Shown here one piece after another: positions 37,155 through 45,827 of a stretch of 64,000 nt of DNA; positions within the stretch are counted from its first letter, which is position 1; each line of letters begins with the position of its first letter. A program made the position numbers and the translations under genes. The notes beneath the pieces were generated by a model. The model was given only the letters and a program-made list of their open reading frames with translations. It was not told the DNA's origin and searched no databases. The stretch comes from Methylobacterium sp. J-078 (GTDB taxonomy: Bacteria > Pseudomonadota > Alphaproteobacteria > Rhizobiales > Beijerinckiaceae): positions 1 to 64,000 of the forward strand of contig NZ_JAKSYI010000069.1 of NCBI RefSeq assembly GCF_022829285.1. The letters run 5' to 3'.

Positions 37155-38096
37155 ATGTTAAATGAGCAGTTTGCGGCGCGGTCTGCGTCGCGGCGGTCCG
37201 TCCTCGGCGGCCTCGGTCTTCTGACTTGGCACGCCGGCGCCCCCGCTTTTGCCGAAGCTCCCCTCGTCGTGGCCTCGAAGAGCGACACGGAGGGGGCGCT
37301 CACCGGAGCGATGATCGCGCAGGTGCTCGGCAAACTCGGCCTCCCGGTGGCACGCAAGCTCGGCCTGGGGCCGACCCTGATCGTGCGCACGAGTCTCCTG
37401 TCCGGGGAGGTGACGATCTATCCCGAGTATACGGGCAACGGCGCCTTCTTCACCGGCACGGAGACCGATCCCGTCTGGAAGTCGCCGCAGGGGGCCTACG
37501 AGACGATCCGCCGTCGCGATGCGGAGCACGGCCTCGTCTGGCTCCAGCCCGCCCCGGCCAACAACACCTGGCTCATCGCGGTGAACGGCGATCTCGCCCG
37601 GCGCGAGGCTTTGGCGACGATGGCCGATTTCGCCGGTGCCGTGAAGCGCGGCCTGATCCGCCTCGCCGCATCCACCGAATTCGTCGAGAGCCCGGCAGCC
37701 CTGCCATCCTTCGAAGCCGCCTACGGCTTCACGCTGCCCCTCGACCGCATCATCAGCCTACCGGGCGGCGACACCGCCGTGACGGCACGCGCGGCGGCGC
37801 AGGGCATCAGTGGCGTGAACGCCGGCATGGTCTACGGAACGGACGGTGCGCTCTCGGCCCTCGATCTCACCGTGATGAGCGATCCCCTGGCCGCGCAGAT
37901 CGTCTACGAGGTCGCACCGGTCATCCGGGCCGACGTCCTGGCGAGGCACCCCGGTATCGCGCCAGCCCTGGCGCGGGTCTTCACCACCCTCGATGCTCCG
38001 ACCCTGCGCCGCCTCAACGCCCGCATCACCGTGGAGGGCGAGGTAGCCGAGTCCGTGGCCGGGCGATACCTCTCGGAGAACGGGCTGCTGCCGTGA
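37155..38096 (+). CDS. Osmoprotectant-type ABC transporter substrate-binding protein (OsmF/YehZ-like)
   Basis: A 313-residue exported protein of the OpuAC/ProX-like (QAT) binding-protein family. It has a twin-arginine-like start (SASRRSVLGGLGLLTW) and signal region ending APAFA. Mature landmarks are VVASKSDTEGALTGAMIAQVL, LRTSLLSGEVTIYPEYTGNG-type motif (here VRTSLLSGEVTIYPEYTG) and PANNTWLIAV, all typical of glycine-betaine/choline binding proteins of the YehZ branch. The ligand is inferred from family, not proven. It heads a tightly packed operon with two permease genes; the next start is within three bases of its stop. ATG 37155 is preferred over GTG 37128. Confidence 0.88.
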   Translation: MLNEQFAARSASRRSVLGGLGLLTWHAGAPAFAEAPLVVASKSDTEGALTGAMIAQVLGKLGLPVARKLGLGPTLIVRTSLLSGEVTIYPEYTGNGAFFTGTETDPVWKSPQGAYETIRRRDAEHGLVWLQPAPANNTWLIAVNGDLARREALATMADFAGAVKRGLIRLAASTEFVESPAALPSFEAAYGFTLPLDRIISLPGGDTAVTARAAAQGISGVNAGMVYGTDGALSALDLTVMSDPLAAQIVYEVAPVIRADVLARHPGIAPALARVFTTLDAPTLRRLNARITVEGEVAESVAGRYLSENGLLP

Positions 38097-38098
38097 CG

Positions 38099-39286
38099 AT
38101 GCATGATGCGCCTCTCGCCGGTCCGCTCGGCGTCGGTCCGTCGCGGAGGCTACCCCTCCTCGCTGGGATCGCCTGGACCTGCGCGCTCGCCCTGGCCCTG
38201 TTCGCCCTGCCGGTGCTCAGCATCGCCGAGAACCGCCTGGCGCTCGGGCGGCCCGTCCTCGGCGCCCAGGCGCTCGGCTGGTCTGTCGGACCGATCCTGG
38301 CTCTGGGCGTCGCCGGCCTCGTCGTCCCGAGCCGTCAGGCGGCAGGGCTGCGAGCCGGGCTCGCCGTCGCGGCCCTCGCGTTCGCGATCCTCGTCCTCGC
38401 CGCCGGCCTCGGCCGAGGTGCGATGCAGGCCCTTGCTGGTCTCCCCCCGGCCGCGCGGGCGAGTCTGGGGAGCGGCGCCTGGCTCGCCCTGGCGCTCCTC
38501 GCGGGCGGGCTCGGCCTTGCGGTGCGCCGTGCCCACGCGCCCTGGCTCGGGCCCGCGACGGTGGTGGCGCTCCTCCTCGGCGTCGGTCTGATGGCGCGCT
38601 CCGGCGCCTTCGATGCGCTTTCGCTGGCCGTCGAGTACGCGGCGCGCCGGGAAACGGTGAACGCCGCCATCGGCGAGCACCTCGCCCTCTCGGGCGCCGC
38701 CCTGGCCCTGGCGCTCGCCGGAGCCGTGCTCCTGTCGCTGTGGCGCCGGGGGCAGGGCGTCGTGGCGATCCTGCTCAGCGGGATCCAGGTGGTGCCGGCG
38801 GTGGCCCTCCTCGGCGGCCTCGTCGCCCTGACCGGCGGCCTCCTGCGCGCCGCCCCGGCCCTGCGCGACCTCGGCCTGTCGGCCCTCGGCGCGGTCCCGG
38901 CCATCGTCGCCATCGCGGCCTACCTGCTGCTGCCGCTCTGGCGGGGGCTGGCCCTCGCCCTGCGTTCCCCCGACGCCGCAACCCTGGAGGCCGCCGGAGC
39001 CCTCGGGCTCACCCCCGCGCAGGCCCTGTTCGGCGTTCGCCTGCCGCTGGGGGCGCCGATCCTCGTGGCCGCCCTGCGGGTGGCCGCCGTGCAGGCCGTC
39101 GGCCTCGCGACCCTCGGCGCCCTGGTGGGGGCCGGCGGCCTCGGCCGGATCGTCTTCGACGGCATGGCGCAGTTCGCCCCGGATCTGATCCTGCTCGGGG
39201 CGATTCCCGTAATCGCTCTGTCGCTGGGGGCCGAGACCGGCTTGAGCCGGATCGAGGCGGCGGCGCGCCGACGCTGGCACGCCTGA
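38099..39286 (+). CDS. ABC transporter permease, osmoprotectant type (YehY-like)
   Basis: A 395-residue membrane protein. An N-terminal block of five to six helices (to about residue 195) precedes the binding-protein-dependent permease domain (about 200-385). That domain contains the EAA-type cytoplasmic loop EAAGALGLTPAQALFGVRLPLG that docks on an ATPase. YehY-type permeases have the same extended N-terminus. An in-frame GTG at 38093 overlaps the upstream stop (GTGA) and is an alternative start. The stop overlaps the next start by one base (TGATG). Confidence 0.85.
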   Translation: MHDAPLAGPLGVGPSRRLPLLAGIAWTCALALALFALPVLSIAENRLALGRPVLGAQALGWSVGPILALGVAGLVVPSRQAAGLRAGLAVAALAFAILVLAAGLGRGAMQALAGLPPAARASLGSGAWLALALLAGGLGLAVRRAHAPWLGPATVVALLLGVGLMARSGAFDALSLAVEYAARRETVNAAIGEHLALSGAALALALAGAVLLSLWRRGQGVVAILLSGIQVVPAVALLGGLVALTGGLLRAAPALRDLGLSALGAVPAIVAIAAYLLLPLWRGLALALRSPDAATLEAAGALGLTPAQALFGVRLPLGAPILVAALRVAAVQAVGLATLGALVGAGGLGRIVFDGMAQFAPDLILLGAIPVIALSLGAETGLSRIEAAARRRWHA

Positions 39287-40035
39287 TGCACCGCGCTGCG
39301 CAGTCGACCACTCGTCACCCGGCCTTGGGTCTCGCCGTCACCGGACTGATCCTCGCGGGCATCAGCCATCCGGCCGCCGCGACCTGGATCGCCGCCGCTC
39401 TCGGGGAACCCGCCCGGCGGCCCCTCGACGTGGCGCGCCTCCTCGCCCTGAGCCTGCAGCACGTCATCCTGGCCGGCGCGGGGCTCGGCCTCGTCGCGGT
39501 CCTAGGCGTCGGGCTCGGCATCTTGGTGACCCGCCGGGTCGCGAGCCCCTGGCGGCCCCTGGTCGACGCGGTCGCGGCGGGCGCGCAGGCCGTGCCGCCG
39601 GTGGTGGTGGTGGCGCTGGCCCTGCCGGTGCTCGGGTTCGGCGGTCCGCCGACCCTGCTGGCCCTCGTCGCCTACGGGATCATGCCGGTCCTGCGCGGCA
39701 CGGTCGGCGGGATCGAGGGCGTCGCGTCCGACATCCGCGAGGCCGGCCGGGCGGTCGGCCTGACCAACTTTCAGATCCTGATGCGGATCGAACTGCCCCT
39801 GGCGGGGCCGGCCATCGTCGAGACCCTGCGTACGGCCCTCGTGCTCGCCGTCGCCACGGTCGCGGTGGGGGCACTCGCCGGGGCCACCACCCTCGGCACG
39901 CCGATCGTCGCCGGCCTGCAGAACCAGAACACGGTGCCCATGCTCCAGGGCGCGGCGGCCACCGCCGCCCTGGCGTTCCTCGGCGAGGCCGCACTCCTCG
40001 CCCTGGTGTCGGCCTGGCGCGCTATTCGTCCTTGA
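39286..40035 (+). CDS. ABC transporter permease, osmoprotectant type (YehW-like)
   Basis: A 249-residue permease with about six helices. The EAA loop REAGRAVGLTNFQILMRIELPL lies near residue 165, and GAQAVPPVVVVALALPVLGFG precedes it, as in OpuCB/YehW permeases. Its ATG overlaps the previous stop by one base. The expected fourth gene, the ATP-binding subunit (YehX/OpuCA), is not present next to it. Instead the 3' end overlaps the converging L,D-transpeptidase gene by 14 bases, so transcripts of the two would collide. Confidence 0.85.
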   Translation: MHRAAQSTTRHPALGLAVTGLILAGISHPAAATWIAAALGEPARRPLDVARLLALSLQHVILAGAGLGLVAVLGVGLGILVTRRVASPWRPLVDAVAAGAQAVPPVVVVALALPVLGFGGPPTLLALVAYGIMPVLRGTVGGIEGVASDIREAGRAVGLTNFQILMRIELPLAGPAIVETLRTALVLAVATVAVGALAGATTLGTPIVAGLQNQNTVPMLQGAAATAALAFLGEAALLALVSAWRAIRP

Positions 40036-41119
40036 AGACCACTTCGGCGCCGCGGGCGACGTGGGTTGCGAGGTCGCGCGCATCCCAGTTGGTGAGCCGG
40101 ATGCAGCCGTGGGATTCGGTCTTGCCGACCTTCTCGGGTTCGGGCGTCCCGTGGATGCCGTAGGAGGGAATCGACAGGTCGATCCAGACGATCCCGACGG
40201 GATTGTTCGGCCCCGGCGGAATCGTGAACTTGGTCTTCGCCTTTACGCCCGCGAACTCGTATTTCGGGTTGTAGGTGTAGGTCGGCACGAATGCGACCCC
40301 CTCGACCTTTGCCTTGCCGGAGGGGGCCGGCTTCTCCTCGCTGCCGATGGAGGCGGGATAGAACGCCACCAGCCGGCCCGCCTTGTCGAAGGACCGGACG
40401 TTGCGGCTCGCCTTGTCCACCTCGATTCGGGTCACGTCCTTCGCCTCGGCCAATTTTTCCTTGGCTGCCACGTCGGTTTTCGGCTTGCTCGTGTCCAGCG
40501 GCGGTACGGCGGCCACCTGGAGGACGGTACCGGCCTTGGCGAAATCCGCTCCGGGGTTCAGGGCAGAGAGCAGGTCCGGCGACATGTGGAAGCGCTCGGC
40601 CAGCATCTCGCGGGCGCTGGTGTAGCCGAGCGCGTCGAGGTCGGCCTGATCCTCCATCTTAGGGGGAATCCGGTCGACGAACGGCCCGGCCACGTCCGCC
40701 TCGCTCAGGGTGTAATCAACCAGCACCGGATCGGTGCTGGTCGCCTGAAGCTTGCCGGCGAGGTCGGGTTCGAGCGCTCCCCCGGACTTCAGGCCGTTGG
40801 CCGCCGCGAAGGCCGCGAGCGCCCCGCGCAGGTTGTCGCCGTCGCGCCCGTCGATGGCACCGGGTGAGAAGTGGGCGCGATCCAGCAGGACCTGCGCCTT
40901 GATGAGCGCTGGAACCGGACGCTTCGCGCCGCCGCCCTTGGACGTCTCCGTCTTGGGCGCCTCACCCGTGTCGCCCGCCTGCGCCAGGGACGCCCCCTCG
41001 ACCGCCTCTCGGGTCAGGGCCGGCGCCTCCTCGGCATCCTTCGCGACCGCCGGGACCGCGATCCAGGCCAAGGTCAGCGCGGCCAAGCCGCCGCCGATCG
41101 TCCGTCCACCCATCCGCAC
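40022..41119 (-). CDS. L,D-transpeptidase with N-terminal peptidoglycan-binding-like region
   Basis: A 365-residue exported protein. GTG 41119 is chosen because GGGAG lies six bases upstream; in-frame ATGs at 41113 and 41137 are alternatives. The signal peptide (GGLAALTLAWIAVPAVA) is followed by a peptidoglycan-binding-like segment (IKAQVLLDRAHFSPGAIDG), a LysM-like stretch (LAERFHMSPDLLSALNPG) and the C-terminal YkuD domain. The catalytic motif is GIHGTPEPEKVGKTESHGCI followed by RLTNWDA, with the nucleophile in SHGCIRL. Predicted role is 3-3 cross-linking in the periplasm. It is upstream of, and on the same strand as, nothing else; the extensin-like gene precedes it by 69 bases and may be co-transcribed. 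Confidence 0.92.
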   Translation of the reverse strand: MRMGGRTIGGGLAALTLAWIAVPAVAKDAEEAPALTREAVEGASLAQAGDTGEAPKTETSKGGGAKRPVPALIKAQVLLDRAHFSPGAIDGRDGDNLRGALAAFAAANGLKSGGALEPDLAGKLQATSTDPVLVDYTLSEADVAGPFVDRIPPKMEDQADLDALGYTSAREMLAERFHMSPDLLSALNPGADFAKAGTVLQVAAVPPLDTSKPKTDVAAKEKLAEAKDVTRIEVDKASRNVRSFDKAGRLVAFYPASIGSEEKPAPSGKAKVEGVAFVPTYTYNPKYEFAGVKAKTKFTIPPGPNNPVGIVWIDLSIPSYGIHGTPEPEKVGKTESHGCIRLTNWDARDLATHVARGAEVVFKDE

Positions 41120-41188
41120 CGGAAACTCCCGCACCATCGCATTGCAACCACGAGGGTAAGGCGGATCGTCCCTCCGGCGTTCCGTCAC

Positions 41189-42136
41189 CTATTGGCAGAG
41201 GCGATGACCGGCGTTGCGCGCGCGCTCGTCGAGGTGGAGGTGGTTGGCATGGGCCGGGTCCGTGCCGGGGCCGAGCACCGTGCGAAAGAAGTCGCAGGCC
41301 CGGGTGCGAACCGCCGCCAGGAACGCCGCTTCCGGCGAGCCCTCGGGGGCCGGCGCGACGCTGATCCCCGGGCGCCCCGCGAAGTCGAAGCCCATCACGT
41401 CGACCCCGTTGGCGAAGCTATGCTCGCTCAGCTTGGCATCGGGATCGTGATTCTGGCCCCGGCACTCGTAGGACGTTCCGATCGAAAGTCCCTTCAACGG
41501 CTGGCCGAGGTCGCGCTGGGCGGTGACCTGTGCCTCCGTCGCCCAGCGGGCCAGGGCCTCGGCTGCCTCGCAGACCAGGGTGACGGGCGGGGCGAGGGCG
41601 AGGTCGTCGGCGAGCGCGGTGACCTTCAGGGGCTTGGCGGCTCCGCACTGGCCGTTGGAGATCGGCGGCAGCGGCTCGAACCGGGCACCGAGGCGTTCCA
41701 GGCGGCGCCGGCAGGCGCTGTCGTCCACCGGCGTCACGGTGATGGCGAGGGCTGTGCCGGCGAGTTCCGGCGGGCGCGGCGGCGGCACGGGCGTCTCACC
41801 GGTCTCCGTGGGCTTCCCGGACGCGCCGGGCCCCGTCGCTTCGGCGGGCTTCGTTGCTTCGGAAGGCTTCGCCGCCTCGGAAGGCTTGGCCGCGTCGACG
41901 GGCCTGGCGAGATCCGTGGGCCGTTCGGGCGGAAGCGGCGTCGCGACCAGATCGGGCGCGGCCGGCGCCCCGAGTTTGGCTGGGCGCGCCGGCGGCACGG
42001 GCGGCGGCATCGGGATCGCGGTGGCGTCGGAGGGGACCACTTTCTCCTGCGCACGCGCCACGATGACCGGACAGGCGAGCAGGACCGGCGCTGTCAGGGC
42101 CACCAGAAACAATCCGTGCAGGCGGGGCGGGCGCAT
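41189..42136 (-). CDS. Extensin-family protein (extensin-like C-terminal domain), exported
   Basis: A 315-residue exported protein: signal peptide ending VIVARA before QEKVV, then a long Pro/Ala/Glu-rich linker (to about residue 135) with repeats of the type KPSEAAKPSEATKPAEA. The extensin-like C-terminal domain starts near residue 140 and has four or more conserved cysteines. Key motifs are SYECRGQNHDPDAKLSEHSF then ANGVDVMGF, and the end HANHLHLDERAR; the histidines and aspartate suggest a zinc-binding D-Ala-D-Ala peptidase-like site. In alphaproteobacteria these proteins are presumed to act on the wall. It lies upstream of an L,D-transpeptidase gene. Confidence 0.85.
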   Translation of the reverse strand: MRPPRLHGLFLVALTAPVLLACPVIVARAQEKVVPSDATAIPMPPPVPPARPAKLGAPAAPDLVATPLPPERPTDLARPVDAAKPSEAAKPSEATKPAEATGPGASGKPTETGETPVPPPRPPELAGTALAITVTPVDDSACRRRLERLGARFEPLPPISNGQCGAAKPLKVTALADDLALAPPVTLVCEAAEALARWATEAQVTAQRDLGQPLKGLSIGTSYECRGQNHDPDAKLSEHSFANGVDVMGFDFAGRPGISVAPAPEGSPEAAFLAAVRTRACDFFRTVLGPGTDPAHANHLHLDERARNAGHRLCQ

Positions 42137-42332
42137 CGCGTCTCGATCCTGGTGCGGCCACGCGTTTTTGCGGGACGGCGTGTTCGGGCCGGACGATCAG
42201 CGGGTTCGCGACGCTCCGCAAGGGCACGCGGACCACGCCAAGCAGCAATCGGTGAGGCGGGCCGCCTTTGCGCTTCGGCCGCACATGCTTACGTTGCAAC
42301 GACCCTTGGACGAACTGAACGAAGGATTCCGG

Positions 42333-44423
42333 ATGACCTCTGGTACGCCCGCCGACATGCACGACACCGAAGCCTCGACGGCGGCGCTGGGGCCTTTCGC
42401 CGAAACCGCGTGGGCGACGCCGCACGGCCTGCCACCCTTCGAGCGGATCACCCCCGCCCATTACCTGCCGGCCTTCGAGGCGGCCCTGGCCAGCCACAGC
42501 GCGGAGATCGCCGCCATTGCGGGCGAGAGCGCACCGGCCACCTTCGCCAACACCGTCGAGGCGCTGGAACGCGCCGGGCAAGCCCTCGACCGGGTGGCCT
42601 CGGTGTTCTTCAACCTCAGCGGCAGCCACACCAACGCGGAACTTCAGGCGGTGGAGCGCACCATCACCCCGCGGCTCGCCCGCCACGGCAGCGCGATCTA
42701 CCTCAATGCCGATCTCTGGGCGCGCATCTCGGCCGTGGATGCCGAGGCCGAGGGGCTCGGTCCGGAGCAGGCCCGCGTGCTCGACCGCTACCGGACCCGC
42801 TTCCGGCGCTCCGGCGCCGACCTCGCGCCGGAGGCCAAGGCCCGCATGGCCGAGATCGCCGCCCGCATGGCCGAACTCGGCACCAGCTTCAGCCAGAACC
42901 TGCTCGCCGACGAGGGCGCCTTCGCGCTTCCCCTCGAGGGCGAGGACGATCTGGCCGGGCTTCCGTCCTTCCTGCGTTCGGCCGCCGCCGCGGCGGCGGA
43001 AGAGCGTGGCGGCGGCCACGGCCACGTCATCACCCTCTCGCGCTCGCTGATCGAGCCCTTCCTGGTGTTCTCGACCCGGCGCGACCTGCGCGAGAAGGCC
43101 TACGAGGCCTGGATCCGGCGCGGCGAGAACGGCGGCGAGACGGACAATCGCGGCCTGATCGCCGAGATCGTCTCCCTGCGGGCCGAGCGCGCGCGCCTGC
43201 TCGGCCACGAGAGCTTCGCCCATTTCAAGCTTTCGGACACGATGGCGGGCTCGCCCGACCGGGCGATGGACCTCCTGCGCAACGTCTGGACCCCAGCCCA
43301 TCACCGTGCTGCCGCCGAGCGCGACCGGCTCCAGGCCCTGATTCAGGCGGAGGGGCACAACTTCGCCCTCGCGCGGCACGACTGGCGCCACTACGCGGAA
43401 AAGCTGCGGCGGGCCGAACACGACCTCGATGCCAGCGAGATCAAGGCGTACCTGCCCCTCGATGGCGTCATCGCCGCCGCGTTCGATACGGCGACTCGAC
43501 TCTTCGGCCTGCGCTTCGCGGAACTCAGCGACGTTCCGCGTTACCATCCGGACGTGCGCGCCTGGGCGGTGCACGACGCGGACGGCTCGGAGATCGGCCT
43601 GTTCCTCGGGGACTACTTCGCCCGTGCCTCGAAGCGAAGCGGTGCCTGGATGAGTGCGTTCCGCTCGCAGGAACGTCTGGCGGGGGACATCAAGCCCATC
43701 ATCGTCAACGTGATGAACTTCGCCAAGGCCCCGGACGGTGAGGCGACGCTCCTGTCCTTCGACGATGCCCGTACGCTGTTCCACGAGTTCGGACACGCCC
43801 TGCACGGCCTCCTCTCCGACGTGACCTACCCGTTGCTGGCGGGCACCGCCGTGGCGGGCGACTTCGTTGAACTGCCCTCGCAGCTCTACGAGCATTGGCT
43901 GGAACAGCCGGAGGTCCTGCGCGCCCATGCCAGGCATCACCGCACGGGCGAGCCCATGCCGGAGGATCTACTCGCCCGGCTGCTCGCCGCCCGTACCTTC
44001 AACCAGGGCTTCGCGACGATCGAGTACACGTCCTCGGCCATCGTCGACATGACCCTCCACCTGTCGAGCGCCGGCGAGGAGGGCCTCGACGTCACCGCTT
44101 TCGAGGCGGACGCCCTCAAGCGCATCGCCATGCCGGCCGAGATCGCGATGCGCCACCGCACGCCGCATTTCGCGCACATCTTCTCCGGCGACGGCTACGC
44201 GGCGGGCTATTACAGCTACCTCTGGTCCGAAGTGCTCGACGCCGATGCCTTTGACGCCTTCCGGGAGGCCGGGGACATCTTCCACCCGGAAACGGCGGCA
44301 CGCCTGCGCAAGTACGTCTACGGGGCCGGCAACCTGCGCGATCCTAGCGAGGCCTACACCGCCTTCCGGGGCCGGTTGCCGAGCATCGACCCGCTCCTGC
44401 GCCAGCGCGGTCTCGCCGCCTGA
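42333..44423 (+). CDS. M3 family oligopeptidase (peptidyl-dipeptidase Dcp-like)
   Basis: A 696-residue cytoplasmic zinc metallopeptidase. The zinc site is H484-E485-F-G-H488 in TLFHEFGHALHGLLSD, with the third ligand downstream in the helix that includes FVELPSQLYEHW. Other M3 landmarks are FAKLSD-like FAHFKLSDTMAGSP, YFARASKRSGAWMSAFR and the C-terminal FSGDGYAAGYYSYLWSEVLD. Length and sequence favour Dcp over oligopeptidase A. ATG 42333 has AAGGA six bases upstream, deciding it over an open extension reaching 41523 that runs antisense to the extensin gene. Confidence 0.93.
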   Translation: MTSGTPADMHDTEASTAALGPFAETAWATPHGLPPFERITPAHYLPAFEAALASHSAEIAAIAGESAPATFANTVEALERAGQALDRVASVFFNLSGSHTNAELQAVERTITPRLARHGSAIYLNADLWARISAVDAEAEGLGPEQARVLDRYRTRFRRSGADLAPEAKARMAEIAARMAELGTSFSQNLLADEGAFALPLEGEDDLAGLPSFLRSAAAAAAEERGGGHGHVITLSRSLIEPFLVFSTRRDLREKAYEAWIRRGENGGETDNRGLIAEIVSLRAERARLLGHESFAHFKLSDTMAGSPDRAMDLLRNVWTPAHHRAAAERDRLQALIQAEGHNFALARHDWRHYAEKLRRAEHDLDASEIKAYLPLDGVIAAAFDTATRLFGLRFAELSDVPRYHPDVRAWAVHDADGSEIGLFLGDYFARASKRSGAWMSAFRSQERLAGDIKPIIVNVMNFAKAPDGEATLLSFDDARTLFHEFGHALHGLLSDVTYPLLAGTAVAGDFVELPSQLYEHWLEQPEVLRAHARHHRTGEPMPEDLLARLLAARTFNQGFATIEYTSSAIVDMTLHLSSAGEEGLDVTAFEADALKRIAMPAEIAMRHRTPHFAHIFSGDGYAAGYYSYLWSEVLDADAFDAFREAGDIFHPETAARLRKYVYGAGNLRDPSEAYTAFRGRLPSIDPLLRQRGLAA

Positions 44424-44506
44424 CCGTCGAAACCACCGGTATGGTAACGATTTCGTAAAGAAGCACGCTTAACCAATGCTTTCTGCGGATACAGGAAGCA
44501 CCGGTC

Positions 44507-45313
44507 ATGACGGATAAGGTCCTCGCGTCGTCGGCGGAAACCTCGCCCGAGGCATTGCTGAAGCAGGCGATTCTCGGCGCGCGCGCCTCGGCCGAGAAGG
44601 TCGACAAGCCGTCCGCGCCGGTTCGCCGGGCGGTTCGCTTCGATGCCCATCTGGCTGTGGTGTTCGCTGTCGCCATCGCGTTCGGCGCGATGCTGGGCGC
44701 TGGTGCGATGGGGTTGGCCGCTTCGGGCACGTCCGGGCAATCCGAGACCGTCGGTCAGCTTCGCCTTCAGGTGGACGCGATGCGGACGGAGTCCGAGCGT
44801 CAGGCCGAGCGCCTGGCAAAGAGTCTCACGCAGCTTCAAGAAATTACGGACGCGGCCCGCTCCGAGGCCAAGACCCGCAGCGCGACGCTGAGCGAGCGCC
44901 TCGGCCGCGCCGAACAATCGCTTTCCGCCAAGATCACCGCCACGGGCGATCGCCTGGAACAGGCGGAGAAGGACCAGACCGCGCGCCTGGCCGCTCTCAC
45001 CACGCAGATCGAGAAGCGCGCTGCCGCGCCGACGCAGCCGGTGGCGGCCCCCCAGGCCGCGAAGTCCACGCCGCCCGAGCCGACCGAAACCGGCAGCCTG
45101 GCGGACAAGCCGAAGGCCGCCCCGACCGAGAACTGGGCCGTGCGGGAAGTCTACGACGGCGTCGCGGTCTTGGAGGATCGCAAGCGCCGCCTCGTCGAGG
45201 TCGGGCACGGCGACACCGTTCCGGGCCTGGGCCGGGTGGAGGCGATCGAGCGTCGCGGCAAAGCTTGGGTCGTCGTCACCAAGCAGGGTCTCATTACGCC
45301 GCAGGCGTGGTGA
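44507..45313 (+). CDS. Membrane-anchored coiled-coil protein of unknown function
   Basis: A 268-residue protein with a cytoplasmic N-terminus (1 to about 45), one transmembrane helix (about 47 to 73), a coiled coil rich in Glu, Arg, Lys and Ala (about 80 to 155), a Pro/Ala/Thr linker and a compact C-terminal domain (about 210-268; VLEDRKRRLVEVGHGDTVPG and GRVEAIERRGKAWVVVTKQG). The last part looks like a small β domain, perhaps envelope-binding. AGGA lies ten bases before the ATG. No known family; it could be a cell-wall or division-related tether. Confidence 0.75.
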   Translation: MTDKVLASSAETSPEALLKQAILGARASAEKVDKPSAPVRRAVRFDAHLAVVFAVAIAFGAMLGAGAMGLAASGTSGQSETVGQLRLQVDAMRTESERQAERLAKSLTQLQEITDAARSEAKTRSATLSERLGRAEQSLSAKITATGDRLEQAEKDQTARLAALTTQIEKRAAAPTQPVAAPQAAKSTPPEPTETGSLADKPKAAPTENWAVREVYDGVAVLEDRKRRLVEVGHGDTVPGLGRVEAIERRGKAWVVVTKQGLITPQAW

Positions 45314-45333
45314 GACTGCGCGGAGCGCTGCCC

Positions 45334-45549
45334 TCAGAGGGACTGTGATTCGACCTGATGCTCGGCGTTCCGCAAGGGAAAACGCGGCTCGATCGTTGCC
45401 GGGTCCGCGATCAGGGCGCCCCGTGCGGCCCGAGCACGCCCATGCGTGAGAGCGCGCGTCCGGGCTTCCGCGGACGGATGCAGGAGGGCTGCGAGGAAGG
45501 CCGCGCCCTCGAACTCGGTGTCGAGATTCTTTGCTTCGAAGACAGGCAT
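45334..45549 (-). CDS. Possible small protein of unknown function
   Basis: A 71-residue frame starting MPVFEAKNLDTEFEGAAFLA and ending NAEHQVESQSL. Third-position GC content and amino-acid balance resemble neighbouring real genes, and the sequence reads like a compact α-helical protein. There is no clear ribosome binding site. An in-frame GTG at 45558 adds three residues. Its stop is 20 bases from the converging coiled-coil gene. Confidence 0.4.
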   Translation of the reverse strand: MPVFEAKNLDTEFEGAAFLAALLHPSAEARTRALTHGRARAARGALIADPATIEPRFPLRNAEHQVESQSL

Positions 45550-45558
45550 GGCAGCCAC

Positions 45559-45827
45559 CGGACCCAGGGTCCCGTCGGTCTCCCGGTGGGAGCCCAGACC
45601 CTGTCATTGGCAGAAAACGGGGATAACGGCAATAAGTTCCGAGGTCCCTCGAATATTTACCGTTAATTCACTTCTGCACTGCGCTGAAGATTAATGCGGT
45701 GCGGCAGCGCACGCGATTACAGTCTTCGCGCCAGTCGTAGCCGTCGCACTCCGACGATGCCGCGCTATCGTTCCCGGTCGCATCCAAACACCCCCCCTCG
45801 CCGAGAAGACGAACGAATCCAATGCGT
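45559..45827. other. Spacer with an AT-richer core
   Basis: No gene-like frame. Bases 45625 to 45720 are noticeably AT-richer than the surroundings (for example aataagttccg and taccgttaattcac). This may hold the promoter of the small minus-strand frame, but I cannot mark specific boxes. Confidence 0.35.

Noticed and set aside
41523..42332. Upstream extension of the M3 peptidase frame
   Set aside because: It runs antisense to the extensin-family gene and lacks peptidase sequence; ATG 42333 has a good ribosome binding site and family-typical length.
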